A stretch of DNA of 64,000 nucleotides from Phycisphaerae bacterium (GTDB taxonomy: Bacteria > Planctomycetota > Phycisphaerae > UBA1845 > Fen-1342), in NCBI GenBank assembly GCA_030428945.1, contig JAUIEC010000013.1, positions 62,001 to 126,000 of the forward strand, read 5' to 3'. Position numbers and translations under genes: made by a program. The notes beneath the pieces are model-generated. The model was given only the letters and a program-made list of their open reading frames with translations. It ran no database searches and had not been told where the DNA came from. Below, in pieces: positions 40,483 to 49,804 of this stretch; position 1 is the stretch's first letter, and each line of letters starts with the position of its first letter.

Positions 40483-42162
40483 CTAACGCACCTCCGGAAG
40501 ACGGATCAGGCGACGGGCGACCTTCAGGATCGGCGAGCGGCGCTCGAACAGCGGCGTGCCGTCCTGCAGACGGTCTTCGAACGACGGCGGAATCACCCAG
40601 AAGGGGAACTCGCCGTTGGTGTCGAGGATCACGCGCGGGGTCACGCCGCCGATGCTGACGCCGGCCGCGGCACCCGACAGCCACGGATAGAAGCCGTTGT
40701 TCTCGACCAGCACGACCGTGTCGCTCGGACGATCGACGACGCGGTAGATCGGCAGTTCATCCGGAGCGCTCGGCACGAAGCCGGCCCAGTCGGCCTGGTT
40801 GCCCAGCAGCGCGGTCGGACGATAGTCGTTGCGGGCCGGGATCAGGATGCTGCCGACCGGCAGGATGTCGCCCAGTCGCGGCGAGCAGCGGAATTCGAGC
40901 GTCGGGCGATCGGCGATGCCGAAGCTGAGCGAGCGATCCTCGCCCCCGTTGGTCAGCAGGTACGGCGGTCCCGCCCCGGGCGAGGCCGGCAGGTTCGGCA
41001 GTCCGTCGAAGGTCACCAGCCAGGGCATCGGGGCCAGGCGGTCTTCGCCGATCTGCAGCAGCGGCGAGTCGCCGAGGCCGTTGTCGCCCGGCTCAGCGGC
41101 CCGGGGAGCCGCGAAGCGATTGCTGCCGCCGAACGTCAGGTCCTGGTGCGCGAAGAAGTGGTTCTCCGACGGGCGCCGCGTGACGACGACGATGATCTCG
41201 TACAGCAGCGGATCCGCGGCCCGTTCCAGCGTGTCGCCGATGGCCGGCGGCACCGGATAGAGCGGCGCCGGATCGGAGCCATCGGACGCGACCGAGCCGA
41301 AGACGTTCGCCGGACCGGTGCCCGGGGTGTACTGGTACTTGTTGTACTCCACCCGGCGATAGAAGGCCGTCCACGAGATCCGCCGGTCGAACAGCTTCAG
41401 CAGATCCTCGGGGGCCACGCCCGCCGCACCGGCCGGGTCGGTCACGCCCGGAAGCGCGTTGTCGGGCTCGGTGTACTGCGGGTAGATCCCGTTGCGGAAA
41501 CCGGCCAGGTTCAGCGGCTGGTAATCCTCGGGATAGATCCGATTGACCGAGGTCGGCATCGGGAAGAACCGCGCCGTGGCCGGCAGTGCCGGGTTGCTCG
41601 CCAGCGACAGCCCGAACCCCGGCGACAGATCGGCTTCAAGCAGATCGAAGCCACCACCCGGCGGCGTCATCAGGAACGGCAGCGCCAGGTTCTGGTCGAG
41701 GTAGTTGCGAATCACGTCCTCGGCCCGGTCGATCACGTGGTGCCCGATCCGCGAGGTGCCGGCCGCGGCCGCGTTGCGACCCTGAATGTTGCGCATCACG
41801 AGCGGGCGGACCTTGATGATCGGCTCGTAGTTGTCGATCGCTTCGAGATCGGTGTTTCCGTCGACATCGAACCGCGGGCGAAAGACCGAACTGGCCGGGC
41901 CGTAGGTTCCGACCGGGTAGCCGAGTCGCAGCGCGGTCGGATCATGGGCGGTCGAGGTCCGCAGCGCGATCTCGAGCGTGTCGAGGGCCTGCCGGGCGGC
42001 GGCTTCCGCCTCGGCCCGTTCGACGTTGCGGCGCGAGTAGTCGATCCCGACCGGCAGCGCGGCCGCAATGAACAGCAGCCCCAGGCCGAGGATCACGATC
42101 GCGATCATCAGTTCGGCCAGGCTGAAGCCGGTGCGGCGGATGTTGCGGGTGCGTGCTGCCAT
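40483..42162 (-). CDS. GspI-like pseudopilin, unusually long
   Basis: 559 residues against about 125 for GspI. Signature RRTGFSLAELMIAIVILGLG with Glu+5, then RRNVERAEAEAAARQALDTL, a helical stem like GspI. The ectodomain is large and uncharacterised (DLLEADLSPGFGLSLASNP, GDILPVGSILIPARNDYRP). Start and the preceding stop share a base (TAATG). Role as a minor pseudopilin is by homology of the N-terminus and position. Confidence 0.85.
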   Translation of the reverse strand: MAARTRNIRRTGFSLAELMIAIVILGLGLLFIAAALPVGIDYSRRNVERAEAEAAARQALDTLEIALRTSTAHDPTALRLGYPVGTYGPASSVFRPRFDVDGNTDLEAIDNYEPIIKVRPLVMRNIQGRNAAAAGTSRIGHHVIDRAEDVIRNYLDQNLALPFLMTPPGGGFDLLEADLSPGFGLSLASNPALPATARFFPMPTSVNRIYPEDYQPLNLAGFRNGIYPQYTEPDNALPGVTDPAGAAGVAPEDLLKLFDRRISWTAFYRRVEYNKYQYTPGTGPANVFGSVASDGSDPAPLYPVPPAIGDTLERAADPLLYEIIVVVTRRPSENHFFAHQDLTFGGSNRFAAPRAAEPGDNGLGDSPLLQIGEDRLAPMPWLVTFDGLPNLPASPGAGPPYLLTNGGEDRSLSFGIADRPTLEFRCSPRLGDILPVGSILIPARNDYRPTALLGNQADWAGFVPSAPDELPIYRVVDRPSDTVVLVENNGFYPWLSGAAAGVSIGGVTPRVILDTNGEFPFWVIPPSFEDRLQDGTPLFERRSPILKVARRLIRLPEVR

Positions 42163-43070
42163 TACTTCTGCTTCGCCTCGCTGACGGGGATCAGGGAACC
42201 GCCGTTGCGATCCACGTGGAAGACTTCGCCTTCCTGCTGCAGGAACGCCTGCCGGTCGGCGGCGCTGCTGCCCTGGTGGCGTTCGATGAAGACTTCGCGT
42301 TCGTACATCACCAGCCCGGTGAAGTTGAAGCGCCGATACGGCCGGCGCGGCGTCTGCAGGGTTCCGTCGGGGCGGATCTCCCAGGCCGAGCGGGCCAGGC
42401 TGCGCGGGTCGTAACCGTCGATCTGCCAGGGCGTGCGGCGCTGTCCGCCGACCGTCGACCAGCGGGCCGCCTGCACGCCGGTTTCCGGCTCGAAGACGAT
42501 CAGGAAGTCGTCGGCGTCGAAGTGGTTCTCGTTCGCGGCGTCGGCGTCGGTGTCGAAGTCACCCGGGTCGGTGCCGTCGTCGTCGCCCAGGATCCGCCGG
42601 CCGAAGAAGCCGCTGTTGTCGACCGGGTCGTGCAGCAGGGCCTCGGCCGGGGCGACCCACAGGTCGCCGGGCAGGGTCTGCGGCGGGACGTTGTTGACCA
42701 TCTCGAACCGCTGGTTGAACTCGGTGCTGCCGAGCAGCGGGTCGTTGGCGGTGAAGCGGAACTGGTAGATCGCGACGGCCTGCGGGCCGCGGATGGCGTT
42801 GACGCCCTCGCTGGCCTCTTCCCAGGCGGCGGGCACGAAGCGGACGGCGGTCGGCGCCCGACTGGAGATCGCCAGCACCTGGGCCCGCTGCAGGGCGGCG
42901 CTGATGATCGAGCGGGCCCGCGTGCGGTCGGCCTGGCGGCTCATCTGGTTGAACGCGGGCAGTCCGACCGTCAGCAGCAGGACGATGATGCCGAGGACGA
43001 CCAGCAGTTCGACGGAGGTGAATCCGCCCTGGCCGGTGTTCGTTCGGGTTTTCGTCGCTGACTGGATCAT
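42162..43070 (-). CDS. GspH-like pseudopilin
   Basis: 302 residues. Signature GQGGFTSVELLVVLGIIVLL (Glu+5), followed by a typical GspH stem RTRARSIISAALQRAQVLAI. The acidic insert DDDGTDPGDFDTDADAANEN near 165-185 could bind calcium. GspH is usually about 170 residues. It is coupled to the next gene by a one-base overlap. Confidence 0.87.
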   Translation of the reverse strand: MIQSATKTRTNTGQGGFTSVELLVVLGIIVLLLTVGLPAFNQMSRQADRTRARSIISAALQRAQVLAISSRAPTAVRFVPAAWEEASEGVNAIRGPQAVAIYQFRFTANDPLLGSTEFNQRFEMVNNVPPQTLPGDLWVAPAEALLHDPVDNSGFFGRRILGDDDGTDPGDFDTDADAANENHFDADDFLIVFEPETGVQAARWSTVGGQRRTPWQIDGYDPRSLARSAWEIRPDGTLQTPRRPYRRFNFTGLVMYEREVFIERHQGSSAADRQAFLQQEGEVFHVDRNGGSLIPVSEAKQK

Positions 43071-43112
43071 GGCGTCCTTATTGTTGCGGTGCCCACTTGT
43101 CCGCGGGCCGGC

Positions 43113-44177
43113 TTAGCGCGGGTCCTCGGAAGGCAGATAGCCGTAATCCCCGCGGGGCGCGTCGGTAAAGTTCTGGCGGGTCGCCTCGCCCATGGCGGCC
43201 ACCCGGACCCAGCCGGACACCAACTGCCCGCTGACCGCGCTCAGGGTCCCGTCGTTGGCGTTGACGGCCGTCTCGGGCAGGAACGGTCGCGGCAGGGGCG
43301 AACTGAGGATCCAGTTGTCGGCCTTGTTGTAGGTGTTGTCCTGCAGCCCGGAGGCCTTCCAGACGTCGTACGTATCGCGGTCGAGGCCGAACGAGCGGAT
43401 CGCGGGGCGTCGGTCGCGGACCATGTAGCGGGCGGCGTAGACGCCGTCGGGGCCGCGGTCGTAGGTCCATTCGAGCTTGACATACTGGAAGTAGTCGAGC
43501 GGGACGCCCCAGGCGTCGTGAACGCCGAGCAGGTCGACCCAGCCCGAATCGGGCGTCCCGGGATCGTCCTGGGTGCCGGTCGGGTTGATCAGGTCGGGTC
43601 GTTCCGGATCCGGGTTGATCGGCTTGCTGGCCCAGTTGGGCAGCCCGGTCAGGGCCCCGGGCGCGAACGCCGTCAGGTAGGCGACCAGGGCGCGGTTGTC
43701 GTCGTGCCCGTCGCCCTCGTTGGCCTGCTTGCCGCCGCGGTCATCGCCGAGACGGACCCAGTGACGTTTGCGGCCCTGCTCTTCGCCGAGGTCGGCGTGC
43801 AGGCGGTCGGACAGGCGATTGGTCGCGTTCAGGTCGCGGGCGTAGGGCTGCACGACCTGGGCCACGGTGCCGGGCGTGGCGCCGAACGGCAGTTCGGTCC
43901 AGTCGGCAAGCTGGTACGGCGGATACGGGCCGAAGGTCTCACTCCGCGGACGATCGTAGGTCAGCCGCAGCGGGTTCTCCTCGCGGAAGATCTCGAGGGC
44001 GAACTCGACGTTGGCGATCACCTGGCGGGTGTTCTTGGCCCGGGCGGCGTAGATCGCGGTCGAACCGGCGACGGTCAGGCTGGCGAGCAGCAGGCCGACG
44101 ACGCCGACGACCACGAGCAGTTCAATCAGCGAGAAGCCGCGTCGGTGCGAGACGGAATGTGCCTGTCGGTCGGGCAT
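43113..44177 (-). CDS. Type II secretion pseudopilin, GspG/H-like
   Basis: 354 residues with HRRGFSLIELLVVVGVVGLL as the processing site and stem. The ectodomain includes a hydrophilic insert (DDRGGKQANEGDGHDDNR) and LLGVHDAWGVPLDYFQYVKL, a W-G-x-P-x-x-Y/F motif also seen in GspG proteins (DPWGxPY). It is in the operon between two GspG-like genes and the GspH-like gene, with 7 bp between it and the gene upstream. Confidence 0.83.
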   Translation of the reverse strand: MPDRQAHSVSHRRGFSLIELLVVVGVVGLLLASLTVAGSTAIYAARAKNTRQVIANVEFALEIFREENPLRLTYDRPRSETFGPYPPYQLADWTELPFGATPGTVAQVVQPYARDLNATNRLSDRLHADLGEEQGRKRHWVRLGDDRGGKQANEGDGHDDNRALVAYLTAFAPGALTGLPNWASKPINPDPERPDLINPTGTQDDPGTPDSGWVDLLGVHDAWGVPLDYFQYVKLEWTYDRGPDGVYAARYMVRDRRPAIRSFGLDRDTYDVWKASGLQDNTYNKADNWILSSPLPRPFLPETAVNANDGTLSAVSGQLVSGWVRVAAMGEATRQNFTDAPRGDYGYLPSEDPR

Positions 44178-44184
44178 GCGTTGC

Positions 44185-45264
44185 TCAGCCCCCTCCGTTG
44201 ATCTTGATGTTGCCGATGTCGTCGGTCGTTCCGAAGATGCCGTCCGGTCCGGCGCTCAGCAGGATGAAGGTGTCCTTGTTCTGCGGCGTCGGGCGGGCCT
44301 GGACGTTGGTGTCCTGGATCGCGCGGGCGAACTGCAGCTGCTCGTCATCCGTGCCGGCCAGTTCGGTCGCCACGTTCACGTTGCCGCCACCGGTCATCAG
44401 GCCGATGAACCGCGACTGGTCGAACTGCATGTCGTGCGGTTCGAGATTGCTGGCCGGGTTGCGGTTGCGGGTCATCCAGACGGCCTTGTTGCCGATCAGC
44501 AGCGGGCGGTTGTCCTCGTAGTGATAGATGCCGCGTTCGCGGACATTGCCGAGGTCGCTGGGGGTTTCGTCGGCCATTTCGAGCCCGGCCGGGTCGGCCC
44601 GCCAGTAGAGGACCGGTCCGTCGAAGGCGTCGAGGAACATCGGGTAGTGCCGCTGGGGCTGATCCTGGGCGGACTGTCCCATCGCGGTGCGGATCTGGGT
44701 CTCGATCGGCACGGCGTAGCTGCTGGTTTCGGCGTCCCAGGGCGTCAGGCTGACGCGGCTGAGGTCGACCAGCGGCGCGGTCCGCGGGAAGGCCGGCTGC
44801 CGGGTGTTGCCTTCATAGCTGTGAATGCCGCCCGGACGCGGGCGCGGGCGCGAGTCGGAGTCCTCGCCCCAGTAGGCCGAACCGCTGCGGGTCGGCTTGA
44901 ACCCGGGCGGGCCGAGCAGGTCGGCGCCGGCGAGCGCCCAGACCAGCAGTCCGGCGCCGGACTGGCGGATCTCGTCGCCGCTGTAGTGCCCGTTGAGCTG
45001 GGCATAGGGGTTGGCGACCCGGTAGGTCAACCGGTCGGACTGCTTGACGTCCGAGGCCGACGGGGCGTACTTGCCGCCGATCCGCTGGTCGGCCCGGAAC
45101 TGCTCGAGCCCGGTCGCCAGGGCCGAGATGGTCGACGTGGTCGTCGTCACCCGGGCCTGCCGGCGGACGCCGTTGACGGCCGGCACCAGCACGGCAATCA
45201 GCAGTGCCAGGATGCCGATCACGGTCAGAAGTTCGATCAGCGTGAAGCCGCGTTTCGGTTGCAT
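44185..45264 (-). CDS. gspG: Major pseudopilin GspG-like, paralogue 2
   Basis: 359 residues from the ATG at 45264 (GGGAGAG upstream). Signature KRGFTLIELLTVIGILALLI. The C-terminus LLSAGPDGIFGTTDDIGNIK is the calcium-binding end of GspG (S-x-G-x-DG...GT-x-DDI). GspG is normally about 145 residues, so about 200 residues have been inserted between stem and calcium loop. Paralogous to the adjacent upstream gene. Confidence 0.88.
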   Translation of the reverse strand: MQPKRGFTLIELLTVIGILALLIAVLVPAVNGVRRQARVTTTTSTISALATGLEQFRADQRIGGKYAPSASDVKQSDRLTYRVANPYAQLNGHYSGDEIRQSGAGLLVWALAGADLLGPPGFKPTRSGSAYWGEDSDSRPRPRPGGIHSYEGNTRQPAFPRTAPLVDLSRVSLTPWDAETSSYAVPIETQIRTAMGQSAQDQPQRHYPMFLDAFDGPVLYWRADPAGLEMADETPSDLGNVRERGIYHYEDNRPLLIGNKAVWMTRNRNPASNLEPHDMQFDQSRFIGLMTGGGNVNVATELAGTDDEQLQFARAIQDTNVQARPTPQNKDTFILLSAGPDGIFGTTDDIGNIKINGGG

Positions 45265-45298
45265 CAGATACTCTCCCGTCGGGCCTTTTGGAGTCCCG

Positions 45299-46312
45299 CT
45301 AGTTCTTCCGCGTGAAGTTGACCACGTCGTCGTTGGTCCCGTAGCGGCCATCCTTTCCGGCCGAGATCAGCAGGAACGAGTCGGCGTTGTACGGCCAGAT
45401 GCGGCCGTCGTTGCCGCGCTTGGTCTGTTCGAAGAGTCCGCGGTCGGTGACCCAGCCTTCGAAGGTTTCGGGTTCGGGCAGGGTGGCGTCGGTCGGCCGG
45501 TAGCTGAACGTTCCGAGGACGTGATCGCCGCCGGTCTGGGCGTCGAACTGCATCGGATCGAACGAGGTCGTGCGGAAGCCGTCGCTGCCGTCGGTGCCGG
45601 TGAAGCCGCCGTTGTCGGTCTGGTCGTAGCGTCCGATCGTGAACTGCTGGTTCCCGGGGCTGCCGGTGGTGAACGGCGCGTCGGTGCCGGGGTTGGCGGC
45701 GTAGTAGAGGATCGGGCGGTTCCAGGCGTCGAGGTAGACCGGGATGTCACCGGTGCCGAAGTTCCGCCGCCCGGCGGGCGGGACGATGATGCTGCTGTCG
45801 AACTGCTGGATCTGGCTCTGTTCGATCATGCGGTTGACGGTCGAGGCGACCTTGCCCTGCGAGGCGTCGACGTAGGGTCCGCCGCGGGTGTAGCTCTTGT
45901 CGGGCTCGAGCGAGTACCACTCGTTCCAGTCGTCGGCGTCGATGACCTGCTGGTCGGGGTTGACGGCGTCGTTGGCGAGCACCGGGTTGACCCAGCCGCG
46001 CAGGTCGGCGCCGGAAAGCTGCAGGGCGATCCACTGGGCCCCGAAGAGCGGGTTGCTGTTGGCGCTCTCGAACTGCGAGACGGCGTGGAACGGGCTGTTG
46101 CCGCGCGACTTGGGGTAGGCCCCGTATTCGCCGTTGAACAGCTCGGCCCCCTTGCTGATCGCATCGATGCGGGCCCGGGTGGTCGCCTTCTTGGCGGCGG
46201 TCCGGGCGGCCGAGATCGACGGAACGAGCACGGCAATCAGCAGCGAGATGATCGCGATGACGGCCAGCAGCTCGACCAGGGTGAATCCGGTGCGGCGGGG
46301 GCTCTTGTTCAT
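45299..46312 (-). CDS. gspG: Major pseudopilin GspG-like, paralogue 1
   Basis: 337 residues. Of the ATGs at 46318 and 46312 the second is chosen because GAGG is 9 bp from it but only 3 bp from the first. Signature RRTGFTLVELLAVIAIISLL; C-terminal calcium end LLISAGKDGRYGTNDDVVNF. Middle sequence includes YLDAWNRPILYYAANPG, the W-x-x-P-x-x-Y element of GspG. Probably the most abundant pseudopilus subunit, being first after gspF. Confidence 0.89.
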   Translation of the reverse strand: MNKSPRRTGFTLVELLAVIAIISLLIAVLVPSISAARTAAKKATTRARIDAISKGAELFNGEYGAYPKSRGNSPFHAVSQFESANSNPLFGAQWIALQLSGADLRGWVNPVLANDAVNPDQQVIDADDWNEWYSLEPDKSYTRGGPYVDASQGKVASTVNRMIEQSQIQQFDSSIIVPPAGRRNFGTGDIPVYLDAWNRPILYYAANPGTDAPFTTGSPGNQQFTIGRYDQTDNGGFTGTDGSDGFRTTSFDPMQFDAQTGGDHVLGTFSYRPTDATLPEPETFEGWVTDRGLFEQTKRGNDGRIWPYNADSFLLISAGKDGRYGTNDDVVNFTRKN

Positions 46313-46333
46313 GACCATGTTCCTCAAACTTCC

Positions 46334-47605
46334 TTAGGCGCCGCCACCGGTGAGCGACTGAATCAGACTGATCATCGGCATGTACAGCGCGACGACGATG
46401 AAACCGACGATGCCGCCGAGCACGACCACCAGGATCGGTTCGAGCAGGCTGACGAGCGAGGCGACCAGCGTGTCGACCTCGTCGTCGTAGTTGTCGGCGA
46501 CCTTGTAGAGCATCTTGTCGAGTTCGCCGGTCTCTTCCCCAACGTCGACCATGTTGACCACGATCGAGTCGACCGTCTTCGAGGCCCGCAGCGGGTTGGC
46601 GAACGAATCGCCCTCGCGGATCGAGTCATGCACCTTGTTCAGCATGCTCGCGTAGACCTCGTTGCCGGTCGTGTCGCGGGTGATCTTGATCGCCTCGAGA
46701 ATCGGCACGCCGGCCGCGATCAGCGTGCCGAGCGTCCGGGTGAAGCGGGCGATGCCGGACTTGCTGACGATGCCGCCCATGACGGGGATCTTCAGCGTGA
46801 TCGTGTCGAGGATGTAGCGTCCGACATAGGCCTGCCGGATCAGCTTGTAGGTTCCGAAGATGATGAACGGCGAGATGATCACCACGAACCAGCCCGGCGG
46901 CTGGCCGGCGATCAGCCAGTTCGAGACGTCGACCAGGAACTGGGTCGGTCCGGGCAGTTTCTCGACGCCGAAGTCCTTGAAGATCTTCTCGAACTGCGGC
47001 ACCAGGAAGATGACGATCAGCAGCGTGATGGTCATCGCGATCGTGATGACGACCACCGGGTAGATCATCGCGCCGGTGACCTTGCTCTTGAGCTTCTGGG
47101 CCTTTTCGAGAAAGTCCGCCAGACGCTGCAGAATGACGTCGAGGACACCACCGGCCTCGCCGGCGGCGACCATGTTGCAGTACAGGCGGTTGAAGGCCTT
47201 CGGGTGCCGCGACATGGCTTCCGAGAGGGTCGAACCACCCTCGACGTCCTCCCCGATCTGGTTCAGGACGTTCTTCAGCATCCCGGGCTTCTGCTGCTGC
47301 TCGAGGATCTTGATGCTGCGGAGGATCGGCAGGCCGGCGTCCTGCAGCGTCGAAAGCTGGCGGGTGAACTGCGTCAGGACCTTCGTCTTGACGCCCAGCC
47401 CGAAGCCGGCCCCGGCCGCCTTCTTGCGGGGACCGCTGGCGGCCTTGGCACCGAGTTTCTTCTTGCCGCCCTTCTCGACGACCTTGGTCGGGAAGTAGCC
47501 GAGGCTGCGAACCTTCGCAACGGCCTCTTCCTTATTGGGGGCCTCGAGTTCGTCCTTGACCTCCTGGCCGGACGAATTCAGAGCTTCGTAAACAAAGATT
47601 GCCAC
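46334..47605 (-). CDS. gspF: Type II secretion/type IV pilus inner-membrane platform protein GspF
   Basis: 423 residues. Two repeated GspF/PilC domains, each with a helical bundle followed by a membrane helix (LTQFTRQLSTLQDAGLPIL ... and ARFTRTLGTLIAAGVPILEA). Between are YPVVVITIAMTITLLIVIFL and, at the end, LLEPILVVVLGGIVGFIVVA. The N-terminal YEALNSSGQEVKDELEAPN is the family's cytoplasmic opening. It couples the GspE motor to the pseudopilus. It follows gspE by 200 bp. Confidence 0.95.
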   Translation of the reverse strand: MAIFVYEALNSSGQEVKDELEAPNKEEAVAKVRSLGYFPTKVVEKGGKKKLGAKAASGPRKKAAGAGFGLGVKTKVLTQFTRQLSTLQDAGLPILRSIKILEQQQKPGMLKNVLNQIGEDVEGGSTLSEAMSRHPKAFNRLYCNMVAAGEAGGVLDVILQRLADFLEKAQKLKSKVTGAMIYPVVVITIAMTITLLIVIFLVPQFEKIFKDFGVEKLPGPTQFLVDVSNWLIAGQPPGWFVVIISPFIIFGTYKLIRQAYVGRYILDTITLKIPVMGGIVSKSGIARFTRTLGTLIAAGVPILEAIKITRDTTGNEVYASMLNKVHDSIREGDSFANPLRASKTVDSIVVNMVDVGEETGELDKMLYKVADNYDDEVDTLVASLVSLLEPILVVVLGGIVGFIVVALYMPMISLIQSLTGGGA

Positions 47606-47805
47606 CGCATGGGCCTCCCCACGCCTGCCGTGCAGCGCTGGTTGCTGTCAAACACTCTGGGTGTGCACGGCATGCGGAATGCCGCCCGAGTGATTATCCG
47701 GGCAACCAAGTGACACGGCAAACGCATCTTCCCTTATCGGACCATCCAGCGACCTGCCGGCCGCGTATTCGCATACAGACAAAACACTTACAGACCACCG
47801 GCGGA

Positions 47806-49575
47806 TCAGGTCGTCTCGCCCAGGGTCTCACGGACGACCTCCTCGATCGTCGAAATCCCGTTGTAGATCGCCGCCAGACCCGCCTCGCGAAGCGTCCGCA
47901 TCCCCCGTTTGCGGGAGGCGTCACGAATCTGGGCCGTCGATCCGTTCGAGTTGATCAGCTCTCGCAACTCGTCATCCAGCACCATCATCTCGAACAACGC
48001 CAGGCGACCCTTGTAGCCCGTGTTGTTGCAGTAGTCGCAACCCCGACCGTAGTAGAACACCCGACCCGCCACGTCATCCGGCCGCAACGCCAGTTCCATC
48101 AACTGGGCGTCGCTCGGCTCGTACTCCTCCTTGCAGTTCTCGCAGATCCGCCGCACCAGCCGCTGGGCCACGACCGCCTCGAGGGTGGCCGTCACCAGGA
48201 ACGGTTCGAGCCCGAGGTCGAGCATTCGGGCGATCGAACTGGGCGCGTCGTTGGTGTGCAGGGTCGAGAACACCAGGTGGCCGGTCAGCGACGCCTCGAC
48301 GGCGATCTTGGCGGTTTCGAGGTCGCGGACCTCGCCGACCAGGATCACGTCGGGGTCCTGTCGCAGGAACGACCGCAGGCAGCGGGCGAAGGTCAGTCCG
48401 ACATTGGGATTGACCTGGCACTGGATCATGCCGTCGATGTCGTACTCGACCGGATCCTCGCTGGTCAGGATCTTGATCTCGGGCTTGTTCAGTTCGGTCA
48501 GGGCCGAGTACAGCGTGGTCGTCTTGCCGGAACCGGTCGGCCCGGTGACGACGACGATCCCGTGCGGCTTCTTGATCAACTGCCGCAGGACGTTCAGCTC
48601 TTCCTCGGCGATGCCAAGCTGCTCGAGGTCCAGGTTGACCTGCGAACGGTCGAGAATACGCAGCACGCAGCTCTCGCCGAACATGGTCGGCAGCACCGAG
48701 ACACGCAGGTCGACCGGGCGGCGCTCGACCATCAGCTCGATCCGGCCGTCCTGCGGCATGCGGCGTTCGGCGATGTCGAGGTTGGCCATGACCTTGACGC
48801 GCGAGGCGATCGCCAGGGCGACGAACTTCGGCGGCGGGACCATCTCGAACAGCACGCCGTCGATCCGGTAGCGCATCTTGAATTCGTCTTCGAACGGCTC
48901 GAAGTGAATGTCCGAGGCCTTGTCGCGGATGGCCTGCAGCAGCACCAGGTTGACGAGCTTCTTGACCGCGTTGCTCTCGGCGGCCTCCTTCAGTTCGTCC
49001 AGGTCGATGCTCTCGCCGCGGCCTTCCAGCTTGGACAGGTCGCCGTCCTCGGCCATCTCGGAGATCAGGTCGTTGATCGAGGCAGCCTGCTCTTCCGGGT
49101 AGAAGCGGTTCAGGGCCTCGCTGAGGTCATCCTCGGTCGTGATCCGGGCGATGACGTTGAAACCCATCAGCGTCTTGAGGTCGTCCGAGGCCTTGAAGTT
49201 GTCGGCCGTGTCAACCGCGATTCCGAGCGTATTGGTGTCGCGGTCGTAGTCGGTCGGGACCAGGCGATAGGCGTGGGCCATCTGGGCGGGAATCAGGTCG
49301 ATGACGCTCTGCTCGATGTCGATGTTGGCGATCTTGATCACTTCCATGCCGACCTGGGCGGCGAGCGCCAGGTTGACATCGTCCTGCGTGACCTTGCCGA
49401 GTTCGACCAGCAACTGCCCGATCGGGCCGCTCTGCTTCATCTCGCGACGCTTGGCCTGCAGTTCGAGGGCTTCGGAGACATCGGCCCGCTTCACCTTGCC
49501 CATCTTGATCAGGATCCGTCCGAGCGGGCGCCCGCGGAGCTGGTCAATCGGTGGCATCTTGTCGTTTTCGGCCAT
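47806..49575 (-). CDS. gspE: Secretion/pilus assembly ATPase GspE (PilB type)
   Basis: 589 residues. N-terminal GspEII domain (about 10-160), then the ATPase with Walker A GPTGSGKTT at 345-353, Asp box, Walker B-like DPDVILVGEVRD at 408-419, His box TGHLVFSTLHTNDA, and the zinc pairs CENC (478-481) and CDYC (513-516). It powers insertion of pseudopilins. First gene of the nine-gene reverse unit; the upstream 230 bp contain no obvious promoter of standard form. Sequence cannot tell T2SS from type IV pilus use; the pseudopilin set favours T2SS-like. Confidence 0.96.
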   Translation of the reverse strand: MAENDKMPPIDQLRGRPLGRILIKMGKVKRADVSEALELQAKRREMKQSGPIGQLLVELGKVTQDDVNLALAAQVGMEVIKIANIDIEQSVIDLIPAQMAHAYRLVPTDYDRDTNTLGIAVDTADNFKASDDLKTLMGFNVIARITTEDDLSEALNRFYPEEQAASINDLISEMAEDGDLSKLEGRGESIDLDELKEAAESNAVKKLVNLVLLQAIRDKASDIHFEPFEDEFKMRYRIDGVLFEMVPPPKFVALAIASRVKVMANLDIAERRMPQDGRIELMVERRPVDLRVSVLPTMFGESCVLRILDRSQVNLDLEQLGIAEEELNVLRQLIKKPHGIVVVTGPTGSGKTTTLYSALTELNKPEIKILTSEDPVEYDIDGMIQCQVNPNVGLTFARCLRSFLRQDPDVILVGEVRDLETAKIAVEASLTGHLVFSTLHTNDAPSSIARMLDLGLEPFLVTATLEAVVAQRLVRRICENCKEEYEPSDAQLMELALRPDDVAGRVFYYGRGCDYCNNTGYKGRLALFEMMVLDDELRELINSNGSTAQIRDASRKRGMRTLREAGLAAIYNGISTIEEVVRETLGETT

Positions 49576-49804
49576 GGTGGCGCTTCTCCATCGCGTCGCA
49601 GGTCTTCGCCGCCTGCTCGAACCGGAAAGACCGCCAGCGTTCGATGCAGCGGTACCGGGACCGCGTCACGGACACACCGACTGATCTGACGGCATCCAAT
49701 CGCGCGCCGCGGAGGAAGGCGGCGGACCGGATCCGCTGCGCATCCGCGAACTGGCAGGATGCAAGAGCATACCATGCTGCCCGCAGGTCCGGAAAGAGGC
49801 GAGG

